Positions 36,601 through 44,999 of a stretch of DNA of 64,000 nucleotides are shown here, piece by piece. Each line of letters starts with the position of its first letter. The first letter of the stretch is position 1. Source of the stretch: an uncultured Pedobacter sp. GTDB lineage: Bacteria > Bacteroidota > Bacteroidia > Sphingobacteriales > Sphingobacteriaceae. The position numbers were made by a program, and so were the translations under genes. The notes under the pieces are model-generated. The model was not told the origin of the DNA. It was given only the letters and a program-made list of their open reading frames with translations, and did no database searches. Location: the NCBI RefSeq assembly GCF_946479715.1, contig NZ_CAMLHF010000003.1, positions 10,425 through 74,424 of the forward strand. The letters run 5' to 3'.

Positions 36601-36695
36601 CCAGTAAGTTTCCGAAATATCTGGATCCTGAAGCCGGGAACTATGCTTACCCAATTGTAACTACAATACTGGCCGGTGCAACCCTAAAATTTTAA
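33645..36695 (+). CDS. SusC/RagA-family TonB-linked outer membrane transporter
   Basis: The 1016-residue protein has a signal peptide (MKRKLLLLAMFLGLQYAAVAQ), a carboxypeptidase-D-like regulatory domain (VSGKVIDAITKQPLAGVSITVSDTKQGTSTNAEGAFTL), a TonB-box region (LNEVVVVGYGTQRKKDLTGAV), a plug (ISIRGITTIGTNSPLIIVDGVPVSNIDNVNPNDVENITVLKDAASAAIYGSRGAAGVILVTTK) and a 22-strand barrel ending in an aromatic residue (ATLKF). It imports an oligosaccharide together with the SusD protein that begins 2 bases downstream. It has no N-terminal STN domain, so control by an ECF/anti-sigma pair is unlikely and agrees with the neighbouring membrane regulator. Confidence 0.95.
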   Translation: MKRKLLLLAMFLGLQYAAVAQTKKVSGKVIDAITKQPLAGVSITVSDTKQGTSTNAEGAFTLNAPSDAKTILLTFVGYQDQIVELTGKPLQIGLLVDNKDLNEVVVVGYGTQRKKDLTGAVTSIGSKDVGGRQTLQVSEALQGSVGGVSVTRSSSAPGSGSSISIRGITTIGTNSPLIIVDGVPVSNIDNVNPNDVENITVLKDAASAAIYGSRGAAGVILVTTKRAKEGQSSLEYNYEYGVQRATALPEYAGVQDYMRYFNEQATNDGASTGPFPQASIDKYLENNLADPDKFPNTNWQETVMTNKSAPRQRHDLVFTMGTDKIKTKASFGYSDAGAFYDNRSYNRYLFRINNDLQLNSKMNINLDVAYKRTTNKGNGNELNNSYNPIYEARIMPPIYDDFYSNGLLAFGKDGRNPIAQINEGGFSKTLANQISGRIMFNYKPIQGLTLTMQVAPTFDLDKDKYFSKQIKFTNADGSISTIVNQPKTILSEGRNEAFSVNGQLLANYTREIAKDHTIDVLVGYEENYRSLESLGASRTGFALIDFPYLNAGSTELRDNSGSANESGLHSLFSRLQYNYKNKYYIQGNIRSDRSSRFADKFRNAVYPSVSAGWTVTEESFMKNMNWLSFLKLRGSWGRAGNERLLDRNNNPAYYPYQATIDFTNALFYQNGVVTPLTGGGQQVYAVENISWETSQTTDVGLDAAFLDNRLTVSADYYKKKTYDILLPLDIPLYLGYDKPNQNAGVLNVKGWELEMGWKDKIGNVNYAVAANVSDAKSKIGDLKGTEFRGDQIIRNGSEYNEWFGYKANGIFQTAAEVAGAPVLNANTKAGDIRYQDLNNDGKITTDDKVLLGGALPRYQYGGNIRLDYGGFDFGAVFQGVGKKLSRLNDEVTQPFAEAFGNVPIEMVGKFWSPNNTAEQNLQATYPRLSRTSTSNNYTLSDFWLIDGSYFRVKNLTLGYTLKESWIKKAGIQSFRFYISANDLFSSSKFPKYLDPEAGNYAYPIVTTILAGATLKF

Positions 36696-36697
36696 TC

Positions 36698-38380
36698 ATG
36701 AAAAAGTTCTATTTAATTATCATCATATCTGTAGGTCTATCGGCCTGCAATAAGCTCGACCTCAACCCACTTTCTGAGGCATCGACCGGGAATTTTTATT
36801 CCAACCAAACTGAACTGGAACTGGCTGTTAATGACCTTTACCGACTGGTTTTCTGGGGCAATGACAACGAATTGTTTGGCGACAACGAATGGCACCGCGG
36901 GCAATTGACAAATGCAGTGATCGGCGGCACTATGAATGCCGACGATGCTGCGGTGCAAACTTATTGGCTGAACTGTTACAAAGCGATAGCAAGGGCAAAT
37001 TCCTTTTTAGCCAATAAAGATAAAGCGGCGGGCAACACCACAACGGCCGTAATGTTGAGGCTGGAAGCAGAGATGCGCCTGATCAGGGCGAACCAATATG
37101 CTAAACTGGTGACCCATTTCGGTGATGTTCCGTTGCTGACCACTACTTTAACCCTGGAAGAATCTTATGGGATCACCAGAACCGGCAAAGATCAGGTACT
37201 TGATTTTGTGTTTAAAGAGCTTGATTTTGCAATAGCAAATTTGCCGGAAACTTATGCCCAGGCTGAGGTGAAAAGGTTAACCAAGGGAGCTGCATTGGCT
37301 ATAAAAGCACGTACTGCTTTATATATGGGCAAATATGATGTGGCCCGGGATGCCGCAAAAGGAGTATTGGATTTAGGCGCTGCCAATGTATATAGCCTTA
37401 ATGCCAGCTATTCCCAATTGTTTTTAAAATCGGGTGAAACCAGCAAGGAGCTTATTATTAGTATTCCAAGAGACCAGGCTCAGCAGGTTTTTAACGGGGC
37501 TGCTTATGTGCAGGACAATATCTCGAGGAATGCAGGCGGCTTTGGTGCTCAATTGCCAACACGGGACATTGTGGATGCTTATGAATGTACCGATGGTAAG
37601 CCCATTGACGAGTCGCCCTTATATGATCCTAAACAACCTTTCAAAAACCGTGATCCGCGTCTTACAGAAACAGTTGTTGAGTTCAACACCCAATGGCTCG
37701 GATACAATTATACCCCGCATCCCGATTCTTTAACTGTTTATAGTTCAAAACAGAATAAAAGCGTATCTAATAAAGATTCACGCGCGGTTGCAGCATTTGC
37801 AAGTTTTACAGGTTTTCTATGGAAAAAAGGCATTGATCAAACCTGGGCCGACCGACTTGCAGAGGATAACGATGCCATTATTATCAGGTATGCCGAGATG
37901 CTGCTCACTTATGCCGAAGCCAAGGTAGAACTGGGAGAAGCTGATGCTACTGTTTTAGATGCCATAAACCAGGTCAGGGCAAGAGCGTATGGTGTGACAG
38001 TTGCGCAAACCACATTGTACCCGGCTGTGACTACAACAGATCTAACCGAACTCAAAAAGATTGTACGAAGAGAAAGAAGGGTAGAATTTGTAAAAGAAGG
38101 GCTTCGCTATATGGACCTGATCCGATGGCATCTGGCCGAAAAGGCACTAACAAAACCGGTTATTGGCTTGCCGGATCCGGCAAATCAAAATCGATCAAAA
38201 TGGCCTTTTCCGGGTGTTACCCCACTTGACGACGATGGTCTGGCCGATTATTCTGGTTTTGGATCTGATGCTAAGGTGCTTATTGAAAGGAAGTTTGATA
38301 AAAGCAGACAATACCTGTGGCCTATACCAGCTGTAGAAAGAAGGGTAAATCCTAACATCAGTCAAAACTTAAACTATTAA
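36698..38380 (+). CDS. SusD/RagB-family glycan-binding lipoprotein
   Basis: The 560-residue protein has lipobox ISVGLSAC (C17), then SusD features: LDLNPLSEASTGNFYSNQTELELAVNDLYRLV, TPR-like helices (GAALAIKARTALYMGKYDVARDAAKGVLD), YAEMLLTYAEAKVELGEADATVLDAINQVRARA, and the terminal WPIPAVERRVNPNISQNLNY. It is a surface lid and binding partner of the SusC barrel. It is translated directly after SusC. Confidence 0.95.
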   Translation: MKKFYLIIIISVGLSACNKLDLNPLSEASTGNFYSNQTELELAVNDLYRLVFWGNDNELFGDNEWHRGQLTNAVIGGTMNADDAAVQTYWLNCYKAIARANSFLANKDKAAGNTTTAVMLRLEAEMRLIRANQYAKLVTHFGDVPLLTTTLTLEESYGITRTGKDQVLDFVFKELDFAIANLPETYAQAEVKRLTKGAALAIKARTALYMGKYDVARDAAKGVLDLGAANVYSLNASYSQLFLKSGETSKELIISIPRDQAQQVFNGAAYVQDNISRNAGGFGAQLPTRDIVDAYECTDGKPIDESPLYDPKQPFKNRDPRLTETVVEFNTQWLGYNYTPHPDSLTVYSSKQNKSVSNKDSRAVAAFASFTGFLWKKGIDQTWADRLAEDNDAIIIRYAEMLLTYAEAKVELGEADATVLDAINQVRARAYGVTVAQTTLYPAVTTTDLTELKKIVRRERRVEFVKEGLRYMDLIRWHLAEKALTKPVIGLPDPANQNRSKWPFPGVTPLDDDGLADYSGFGSDAKVLIERKFDKSRQYLWPIPAVERRVNPNISQNLNY

Positions 38381-38396
38381 TATAACACACACATAA

Positions 38397-40796
38397 ATGA
38401 ATATTAACCCTAATTTAAAAAGTTGTGCCGCCCTGGCGGCACTCCTTTTCTCCTTGAACACATTCGGTCAGAAGACAACAAAACCACTGCAGGTAAGTGG
38501 TGTATATCCACATTTAGCTACGTTTAATGAGGGCTGGCCAAAAACAGAAAAAAGCACCGTTGGATTTGGTGAGGGATTCGAAAATGGGATTGGAGCAATT
38601 ACTCCCTGGGCAAATAAGCTATGGATGGTTACTTATTCCCCTCACACCCCTAACGGAAGTGCGGATAAGCTTTATAGCGTAGATGCAGATCTTAATGTGA
38701 CCATACATCCCGAAAGTATTGGCGGTACTCCTGCAAACCGGATGATCCATAAAGAATCGAACCAGCTGATTACCAGTAGTTATTTTATTGATAAAAAAGG
38801 TAAGGTAAGAGTGATCCCCTTCTCCGTAATGCCCGGCCGGATGACTGCAACTGCAAGACACCTGACTGATCCGGCCAACAAGGTCTACTTCTATGATATG
38901 GAGGGTAAGGTATACGAGGTTGATGTACATAGTTTGGCTGTTAACAAACTATTTGAAAAACCTGTACCCGGCTGGCATGGTAAAGGTGCCTATACCGGAC
39001 AAAATCTTTTTGTAGTTGCCAATAATGGCGAGGACGCAGTTTTCAAGCTGACTAAGGATATGCTAAAAGTTGGGGATGTGCCCCAGAATAAAGAAGAGAT
39101 GGGTGTTTTGGCCAGCTGGGACGGTAAAACCTGGAAGATCATAGAGCGGAAACAATTTACTGATGTCACAGGGCCGGGAGGTATTTATGGTTCACCAGAC
39201 GATAAAAGTCCGCTATGGGCAATAGGCTGGGATAAGCGTTCGGTAATTTTGAAATTGCTTGATGGCGGACAGTGGTATACCTATCGATTACCAAAAGCAG
39301 CGCGTACTTATGACCACAGGGGCGGGTGGTATACTGAATGGCCACGCATCAGGGAAGTTGGGAATGGAAAAATGCTGATGGACATGCATGGCATGATGTA
39401 CGATTTCCCAAAAACCTTTTCCAGAAACAACAGTGGAGGCATTTCTCCTATAAGCACTCACTTACGTTATATTCCAGATTTTTGCAGCTGGAACAATCAG
39501 CTTGTAATTGCCACAGATGAAACTACGGTACTGCAAAACCCAATGGCAGGTCGTTCTCAATCTAACCTGTGGTTTGGGCAATGGAGCGATTTAAAAACAT
39601 GGGGCGGTGCAACAGGCTGGGGTGGTCCATGGGATAACGATGCAGTAAAAGCAAACACGCCTTCGGATGCCTTCCTGATTCATAATTTCAATAAAAAAGT
39701 GCTGCATTTGACCCAGACGTCTGGCGGGGAAGTAAGCTTTACGATACAGGTTGATAAAACAGGGAATAACAAATGGGCAGACTATAAGGTGATTAAGGTT
39801 GCAAAAAATGGTTATGAGAATTTTATTTTTCCGGCAGATTTTAAAGCTACCTGGATAAGGTTTAAAACTGACAAGGATTGTACTGCTTCTGCTTTCTTCC
39901 ATTTTACAGGAACGATGCACGAAAAGCAAGATCCTATGTTTAATACCTTAAGCGATATTACCGACAAAGATGCGGTTAGCACTGCGGTTATTCGCCCTGC
40001 AAACTTCAACAAAAACCTGCAGGTATTGTCGACCAGCAATGGCAAAAGTCAGTATGCAGAAGTCAACGAAAAATTGACTTTTTCTGCAGGAGCGGTAGAT
40101 AGTACCTCCCAAATGAAACGTTTGTTGTCGTTAAGTAAAACCTATTCTGTTGATGAGGCATCGGTTATTATAAAAGATAAAACGGGGACTTTCCGTTTGC
40201 CGAAAACATCGGATGCTTATGAGCATTTTCCTTATCGCGACCGTCGCGAAGTTGAATCGGAGCGTTTCATGCTGAACATACAAGGAACCTTTTACGAGGT
40301 AGGACGCGAGGCCGGATTTATAGCGCTTCGTCCCGTTACCACACACCATAAAAAGATCGTAGATTTTTGTACCTGGAGAGGATTATTGGTGCTAAGTGGA
40401 ACCAAACCAGGGGCAAAGGCCGATGGCCATTACTTTGCTAATGAAAAAAAGACCGATGGACTTTGGTTCGGGGGAATTGATGACCTATGGAAAATGGGAA
40501 AACCTACCGGGCATGGAGGCGTTTGGAAGAATGCTGCGGTTAAGTCGGGCACACCATCGCTGCCATTTCTTATGACGGGGTATGATAAGAAGAAGGTTTC
40601 CTTAAGTGCTGATAAGGATGTGAAGATCACGTTAGAGGTAGATTTTGACCTTTCCGGCTTTCACACCTATAAAACTTTTACGGTACCTGCCGGTAAAACC
40701 ATCAACTATGAATTCCCGCAAGGATTTAGTGCACATTGGATAAGGGCAATTTCAGATAAAGGCTGTACTGCAACAGTTGAGTTTACCTATCAATAA
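38397..40796 (+). CDS. Secreted duplicated protein of the PUL, unknown function
   Basis: The 799-residue protein has a signal peptide (MNINPNLKSCAALAALLFSLNTFGQ) and beta-propeller-like text (FGEGFENGIGAITPWANKLWMVTYSPHTPNGSADKLYSVD). It holds two related units. One near residues 360-510 has IPDFCSWNNQLVIATD, SNLWFGQWSDLKTWG, WGGPWDNDAVKANTPSDAFL and ATWIRFKTDKDCTA. The second near 655-799 has IVDFCTWRGLLVLSG, DGLWFGGIDDLWKMG, GGVWKNAAVKSGTPSLPFLM and AHWIRAISDKGCTATVEF. I do not recognise a named enzyme family. Being in the susCD operon, it may be a surface glycan-binding or lyase-like protein. Confidence 0.7.
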   Translation: MNINPNLKSCAALAALLFSLNTFGQKTTKPLQVSGVYPHLATFNEGWPKTEKSTVGFGEGFENGIGAITPWANKLWMVTYSPHTPNGSADKLYSVDADLNVTIHPESIGGTPANRMIHKESNQLITSSYFIDKKGKVRVIPFSVMPGRMTATARHLTDPANKVYFYDMEGKVYEVDVHSLAVNKLFEKPVPGWHGKGAYTGQNLFVVANNGEDAVFKLTKDMLKVGDVPQNKEEMGVLASWDGKTWKIIERKQFTDVTGPGGIYGSPDDKSPLWAIGWDKRSVILKLLDGGQWYTYRLPKAARTYDHRGGWYTEWPRIREVGNGKMLMDMHGMMYDFPKTFSRNNSGGISPISTHLRYIPDFCSWNNQLVIATDETTVLQNPMAGRSQSNLWFGQWSDLKTWGGATGWGGPWDNDAVKANTPSDAFLIHNFNKKVLHLTQTSGGEVSFTIQVDKTGNNKWADYKVIKVAKNGYENFIFPADFKATWIRFKTDKDCTASAFFHFTGTMHEKQDPMFNTLSDITDKDAVSTAVIRPANFNKNLQVLSTSNGKSQYAEVNEKLTFSAGAVDSTSQMKRLLSLSKTYSVDEASVIIKDKTGTFRLPKTSDAYEHFPYRDRREVESERFMLNIQGTFYEVGREAGFIALRPVTTHHKKIVDFCTWRGLLVLSGTKPGAKADGHYFANEKKTDGLWFGGIDDLWKMGKPTGHGGVWKNAAVKSGTPSLPFLMTGYDKKKVSLSADKDVKITLEVDFDLSGFHTYKTFTVPAGKTINYEFPQGFSAHWIRAISDKGCTATVEFTYQ

Positions 40797-40801
40797 ACAA
40801 A

Positions 40802-42043
40802 ATGGATGTAACTAAAGAAAAAACGGCAACACAGTATCTCCTGAGTGCGCCCGTAATTGTAGCTGCACTTGGGTATTTTGTAGATATTTATGACTTGCTG
40901 CTTTTTGGTATTGTGCGTATACCCAGCCTTACAGAGCTTGGGCTGAATGAAGCAGAACGCTCTGTTCAGGGGGCGAGTATTTTAAACTGGCAGATGAGTG
41001 GTTTACTGATCGGGGGAATACTCTGGGGTGTTCTTGGCGATAAGAAAGGGCGTTTGTCGGTTTTATTCGGTTCCATCATTACTTATTCTATAGCCAATTT
41101 TGCCTGCGGATTTGTACACGATGTGAGCATTTACAAGCTATTCCGTTTTGTAGCCGGGGTAGGATTGGCAGGAGAGCTGGGAGCAGGCATTACGCTTGTT
41201 TCAGAAAGTTTGCCTAAAAGGCTGAGGGCTATTGGTGCTTCGGTAGTGGCAGGAGTAGGACTTCTTGGTGCTGTTGCTGCTTATTTTACGGTAGAACTCT
41301 TTAGCTGGCGATATGCCTATTTCACCGGTGGTGGATTAGGCATATTGCTTTTGTTTCTGCGGATTGGCGTTTTTGAATCGGGCATGTTTAAATCTATGCA
41401 GGACTTTGATGAACTTAAACGAGGTTCACTGCTTTCCTTTTTTACAGATAAGAGCAGGCTTAAGCTCTATTTGAAATGTATAGGCATTGGATTGCCTACC
41501 TGGTATGTGATCGGTATTCTGGCCACATTTAGTAACGAATTTGGTAAGGCATTGCATATTGCAGAAAACGTAAAACCCGGTTTGGCAGTCATGTGGTGCT
41601 ATGTAGGACTGGCATCGGGCGATTTGCTGAGCGGCGTAATCAGTTATTATCTGGAATCGAGGCGCAAAGCGGTGGGGTTGTTCATGCTATTTACCTTAAT
41701 CGGAAGTATTATTTATCTATATGCGGGTATAAGCAGCGCCACAGGCATATATATGATGCTCTTGTGGCTGGGATTTGGTATTGGTTACTGGGCCATGTTT
41801 GTAACCATTGGTGCAGAGCAATTCGGTACCAATATAAGGGCAACTGCTGCTACTACCATCCCCAATATGGTAAGAGGAACAGTGGTAGGGATGACCACCT
41901 TGTACGGCTTTTTGAAGCCAACGGTATTAGAGCTTCACGCTGCGGCAATCGTTGGTTTCATCTGTTTTGCAATCGGATTTTACTCCATTATTACCATTCC
42001 CGAGACTCACGACAGAGATCTTGATTTTGTAGAGCCAGAGTAA
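40802..42043 (+). CDS. MFS permease of the PUL
   Basis: The 413-residue protein has about 12 hydrophobic segments, with the MFS loop motif GVLGDKKGRLSVLFG after helix 2 and SESLPKRLRA in the helix 4-5 loop. It resembles the metabolite:H+ symporter branch. It starts 5 bases after the preceding gene and is the last of the susCD operon, so it most likely carries the released sugar or sugar acid across the inner membrane. Confidence 0.88.
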   Translation: MDVTKEKTATQYLLSAPVIVAALGYFVDIYDLLLFGIVRIPSLTELGLNEAERSVQGASILNWQMSGLLIGGILWGVLGDKKGRLSVLFGSIITYSIANFACGFVHDVSIYKLFRFVAGVGLAGELGAGITLVSESLPKRLRAIGASVVAGVGLLGAVAAYFTVELFSWRYAYFTGGGLGILLLFLRIGVFESGMFKSMQDFDELKRGSLLSFFTDKSRLKLYLKCIGIGLPTWYVIGILATFSNEFGKALHIAENVKPGLAVMWCYVGLASGDLLSGVISYYLESRRKAVGLFMLFTLIGSIIYLYAGISSATGIYMMLLWLGFGIGYWAMFVTIGAEQFGTNIRATAATTIPNMVRGTVVGMTTLYGFLKPTVLELHAAAIVGFICFAIGFYSIITIPETHDRDLDFVEPE

Positions 42044-42106
42044 AATCCGGCCTACATGCCTTCTAAGGCCTTGTAATCCAATCATTAAAAATATTTTGTG
42101 AATTAA

Positions 42107-42137
42107 TTTGGAAATGTAAATACTATATCTACATTTG
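42107..42137 (+). promoter_or_regulatory. Promoter of the GntR/ABC operon
   Basis: TTTG (42107-42110) and TACATTTG (42130-42137) are separated by exactly 19 bases, the Bacteroidota consensus. The predicted start (about 42142) is 40 bases before the ABC gene ATG. Confidence 0.8.
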
Positions 42138-42141
42138 TACC

Positions 42142-42159
42142 GTACTACATAAGTATTAC
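42142..42159 (+). promoter_or_regulatory. YtrA-type GntR operator
   Basis: GTACTACATAAGTATTAC follows the symmetric pattern GTAnTACnTAnGTAnTAC, with 14 of 18 positions palindromic. It starts 4 bases after the -7 box, where bound repressor would block transcription. The regulator is most likely the GntR protein encoded at 43802-44179. Confidence 0.65.
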
Positions 42160-42182
42160 AGTGCTATTTTACTCACAACGCT

Positions 42183-43013
42183 ATGATCGAATTAACAAAC
42201 CTTAGTTTCGGATACAGGAAAAAAGAACTTCTGTTCTGGAATCTGAACCTTAATCTGGAGACTGGCCATATTTATGGCTTGTTAGGGAAAAATGGGGCAG
42301 GTAAATCAACCTTACTTAAAAACATTGCAGGTCTGGTATTCCCAACTGAGGGTACCTGCAAGGTTAATGGCCTTAGTGCTGCCAAGCGACTTCCTTCTTT
42401 TTTACAGGAATTGTTTTTTATTCCTGAAGAGATGGAGCTGCCATCGCTTTCGGGGAACGAATATGTTCGCCGTACTGCTCATTTTTATCCAAAATTTGAT
42501 CATGCACAATTCTATAAAGTGCTTGCTGAATTTAATGTGAATCCTGATGATAATTTAAACCAATTATCTTTTGGTCAGCAGAAAAAAGTAATGATCACTT
42601 TTGGTCTGGCTACAAACACCTCATTGCTGATTATGGACGAGCCTACAAACGGGCTTGATATTCCATCAAAAGTCCAGTTCAGAAGAATCATGGCTTCTTC
42701 GATTACAGAAGATCGCTGTATGATCATATCTACCCACCAGGTAAGGGATCTGGACAGTCTGATCGATACCTTGCTTGTCCTTCACAAAAAAGAAATTGTG
42801 CTGAACAAGAGCCTGGATGATATTGGCGACCGCTTGCTTTTTACAACTTCGGGTAATGCCAATAAAGAGGGGATATTATATACAGCGTCTAACGCTATCG
42901 GTAATAATACCATTAGCATCAACAATCAGCAACACAACAATAAGGTTGATATGGAGCTGCTATTTAATGCGATAATTGATGATCACACTGCTGTAATTGA
43001 GTCCTTAAAATAA
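42183..43013 (+). CDS. ABC transporter ATP-binding protein
   Basis: The 276-residue protein has Walker A GLLGKNGAGKSTLLKN, signature LSFGQQKKVMI (a variant of LSGGQ), Walker B LLIMDEPTNGLD and the switch His in IISTHQ. The order and size match YtrB/BcrA-type export ATPases. It is first in the operon with a permease, a GntR repressor and a GIN-like protein. The ligand is unknown; YtrA-type systems in other bacteria respond to cell-envelope antibiotics. Confidence 0.9.
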   Translation: MIELTNLSFGYRKKELLFWNLNLNLETGHIYGLLGKNGAGKSTLLKNIAGLVFPTEGTCKVNGLSAAKRLPSFLQELFFIPEEMELPSLSGNEYVRRTAHFYPKFDHAQFYKVLAEFNVNPDDNLNQLSFGQQKKVMITFGLATNTSLLIMDEPTNGLDIPSKVQFRRIMASSITEDRCMIISTHQVRDLDSLIDTLLVLHKKEIVLNKSLDDIGDRLLFTTSGNANKEGILYTASNAIGNNTISINNQQHNNKVDMELLFNAIIDDHTAVIESLK

Positions 43014-43020
43014 AGCTATC

Positions 43021-43800
43021 ATGAACGAAACTTTCAACTTTACCCGCTTTCTTAACTTGTTTAAGAAACACACCGCGGAACAATACAAAACGTATTTAAT
43101 GTCGACAGGTGTATTAATTGGGGTGCTAATCTTAGTCCTGGGTTTTATAAACTATAGCACCCATGGGCATATGGGGCCTGTTATACAAGGAGCCATGTTT
43201 GTAAATTTCCTGTTTTTTTCAGGAACTATTTTTACCAGCCTGATCTTCACCGATCTGGGTGACAGAAAGAAATCAATTCCGGCGTTATCACTGCCGGCTT
43301 CTCATTTCGAAAAATATCTGGTTGCCTGGTTGTACTCATTTGTGATATTTCAAGTGGTTTTTCTGGGATGTTTTTATGCTATTGATTACCTGGTGATCAG
43401 TATCGGGAATGCAAACTCGCCAGACAAAATGGAGGTTATAAATGTATTTTCTACTGATAGGAAAGTCTGGGTATCCTTTTTAGTATTCGCTATTTTACAT
43501 TCCATCTGTTTTTTTGGTGCAGTATTTTTTGAGAAGCTCCATTTTATAAAAACGGTATTTAGTTTTTTCATTTTTATTGCGGTGTTGTGCCTTTTAAACC
43601 CGGTTTTACTTCATACTATATTTCAGGAGGAGATTGATAACGGGATTCCTTTTAACATGGTCGGCCTGGTCATCAATAAAGAATATATATATATTGAGCC
43701 AACACAAACAAGCTATACTATTGCAGCAACAATAGCCATTTTGATTTCGGTAATCCTTTGGATAAGTACCTATTTCAGGCTAAAAGAAAAACAAGTGTAA
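43021..43800 (+). CDS. ABC transporter membrane protein
   Basis: The 259-residue protein has about six hydrophobic helices (MSTGVLIGVLILVLGFINY, AMFVNFLFFSGTIFTSLIF, WLYSFVIFQVVFLGCFYAIDYLVI, FLVFAILHSICFFGAVFF, SFFIFIAVLCLLNPVLL, IAATIAILISVILWISTYF). It begins 7 bases after the ATPase gene and ends 1 base before the GntR gene, so it is surely its partner subunit. No family-specific motif was recognised. Confidence 0.75.
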   Translation: MNETFNFTRFLNLFKKHTAEQYKTYLMSTGVLIGVLILVLGFINYSTHGHMGPVIQGAMFVNFLFFSGTIFTSLIFTDLGDRKKSIPALSLPASHFEKYLVAWLYSFVIFQVVFLGCFYAIDYLVISIGNANSPDKMEVINVFSTDRKVWVSFLVFAILHSICFFGAVFFEKLHFIKTVFSFFIFIAVLCLLNPVLLHTIFQEEIDNGIPFNMVGLVINKEYIYIEPTQTSYTIAATIAILISVILWISTYFRLKEKQV

Positions 43801-43801
43801 G

Positions 43802-44179
43802 ATGGAATTTAGAGAGAATGAAGCGATATACATGCAGATTGCAGGTTATGTAACTGAAAATATCATGTTGGAAAAATGGTTGCCGGAAGAAAAACTGCCG
43901 TCGGTACGTGAACTGGCTGCCGACTTGCAGGTGAACCCGCTAACTGTGGTAAGGGCATATGAGTTTCTGCAAGGCAAAGAGGTAATAGCCAACAAAAGGG
44001 GTATAGGTTTCTTTATTGCTGCGGATGCAGTACAGAAAGTAAAGAACTACAGCAAGGAGCGCTTTCTGGGGCAGGAGCTACCGGAGTTATTCAAAAGCAT
44101 GTATCTGCTTGGCATTAGCGTAGAAGATATTGCAGAGCGATTTGAGATTTTTAAAGCACAAAACTACCAAACTAAATAG
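43802..44179 (+). CDS. GntR-family (YtrA subfamily) transcriptional repressor
   Basis: The 125-residue protein has a winged HTH with the GntR signature KLPSVRELAADLQVNPLTVVRAYEFLQGKEVIANKRGIGFFI and a short C-terminal helix pair instead of a ligand-binding domain, as in YtrA. It starts 1 base after the permease stop. The palindrome at 42142-42159 fits its expected operator, so autorepression is likely. Confidence 0.9.
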   Translation: MEFRENEAIYMQIAGYVTENIMLEKWLPEEKLPSVRELAADLQVNPLTVVRAYEFLQGKEVIANKRGIGFFIAADAVQKVKNYSKERFLGQELPELFKSMYLLGISVEDIAERFEIFKAQNYQTK

Positions 44180-44181
44180 TT

Positions 44182-44907
44182 ATGAAAACCAGCACAATGT
44201 TTATACTAGCAGCAGTGGTTGCCACATTTATTGGCCTTACCGCCTATAATTTTAGCCTTAAGGCATCCTTTTTAAAAGGAGACTATAAAAACCCGTTTAA
44301 TGGTTTAACGTTTAGTTCTGTTAAAGACGTAAACGAAGTCGAACTGCAGTCGGCCAATAGAATTACCATCCGTATTGAGAAGGGTAAAACCCCGGGCCTG
44401 TGGTTAAGAGACAGACTTAAAGGAAACCTGGTATGGACAAAAAACGGAAATACCCTAAAAATTGACCTGACAAAGGCCGCAAAAGACGAAGGGTTTCAGA
44501 TCTGGGACAATGAATTGATCCTGATCATGCCGAGTACTGTTAAGCTAACCAGTCGCGCCTATCACAGAAATAAAGAAGAAGAAAAAAGAGCACATATTTC
44601 GGGTAATATTAATATTTCGGGTTTCGAGCAAGATTCCATGCAACTGGATCTGGGTAAATATACCAGCGCATTTTTAGACAAATTAAAGGTAGGAACATTA
44701 AATGCGGTGATAGGCAATAAGGACAAGGGGAATGCCAGTCTGGTTATTTCTTCGGCGAATCAGATTGGTGCGGCAGCTTTTGAGATTCCGGGTGAGGGAA
44801 GTCTTGATCTGATGGATCCTAACATTACTAAAACACATTATAGCATTTCCGATAAGGCAACAGTTTCTTTAAACGGCAAAGCCTTACAGGCTATTAAAAC
44901 AGAATAA
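44182..44907 (+). CDS. GIN/DUF2807-like membrane-anchored protein
   Basis: The 241-residue protein has one N-terminal hydrophobic segment (TMFILAAVVATFIGLTAYNFSL) followed by repeated beta-strand text (ELQSANRITIRIEKG, AHISGNINISGFEQDSMQLDLGKYTSAFLDKLKVGTLNAVIGNKDKGNASLVISSA). This resembles the beta-helix GIN domain of putative adhesin heads. It is the last gene in the GntR/ABC operon, 2 bases after the repressor. Function is unknown; it is probably extracytoplasmic. Confidence 0.55.
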   Translation: MKTSTMFILAAVVATFIGLTAYNFSLKASFLKGDYKNPFNGLTFSSVKDVNEVELQSANRITIRIEKGKTPGLWLRDRLKGNLVWTKNGNTLKIDLTKAAKDEGFQIWDNELILIMPSTVKLTSRAYHRNKEEEKRAHISGNINISGFEQDSMQLDLGKYTSAFLDKLKVGTLNAVIGNKDKGNASLVISSANQIGAAAFEIPGEGSLDLMDPNITKTHYSISDKATVSLNGKALQAIKTE

Positions 44908-44981
44908 GTGTTGATGCCATAATAATATTACCATAATCCGGAAACGGTAGCCATCATATTTTCAGATAATTTAATAAATTA

Positions 44982-44999
44982 ACAGAAAATATTTTCTGT
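44982..44999. promoter_or_regulatory. 18-bp perfect palindrome touching the start codon
   Basis: ACAGAAAATATTTTCTGT is its own reverse complement and ends at the base before the ATG (45000) of the dehydrogenase. A half-like match ATATTTTCAG is 20 bases upstream. It could be a repressor operator or a hairpin that hides the ribosome site. Confidence 0.55.

Noticed and set aside
41593..42024. 143-codon plus-strand ORF in another frame of the MFS gene
   Set aside because: The MFS frame has the motif and helices; the overlapping frame has neither signal nor pattern.
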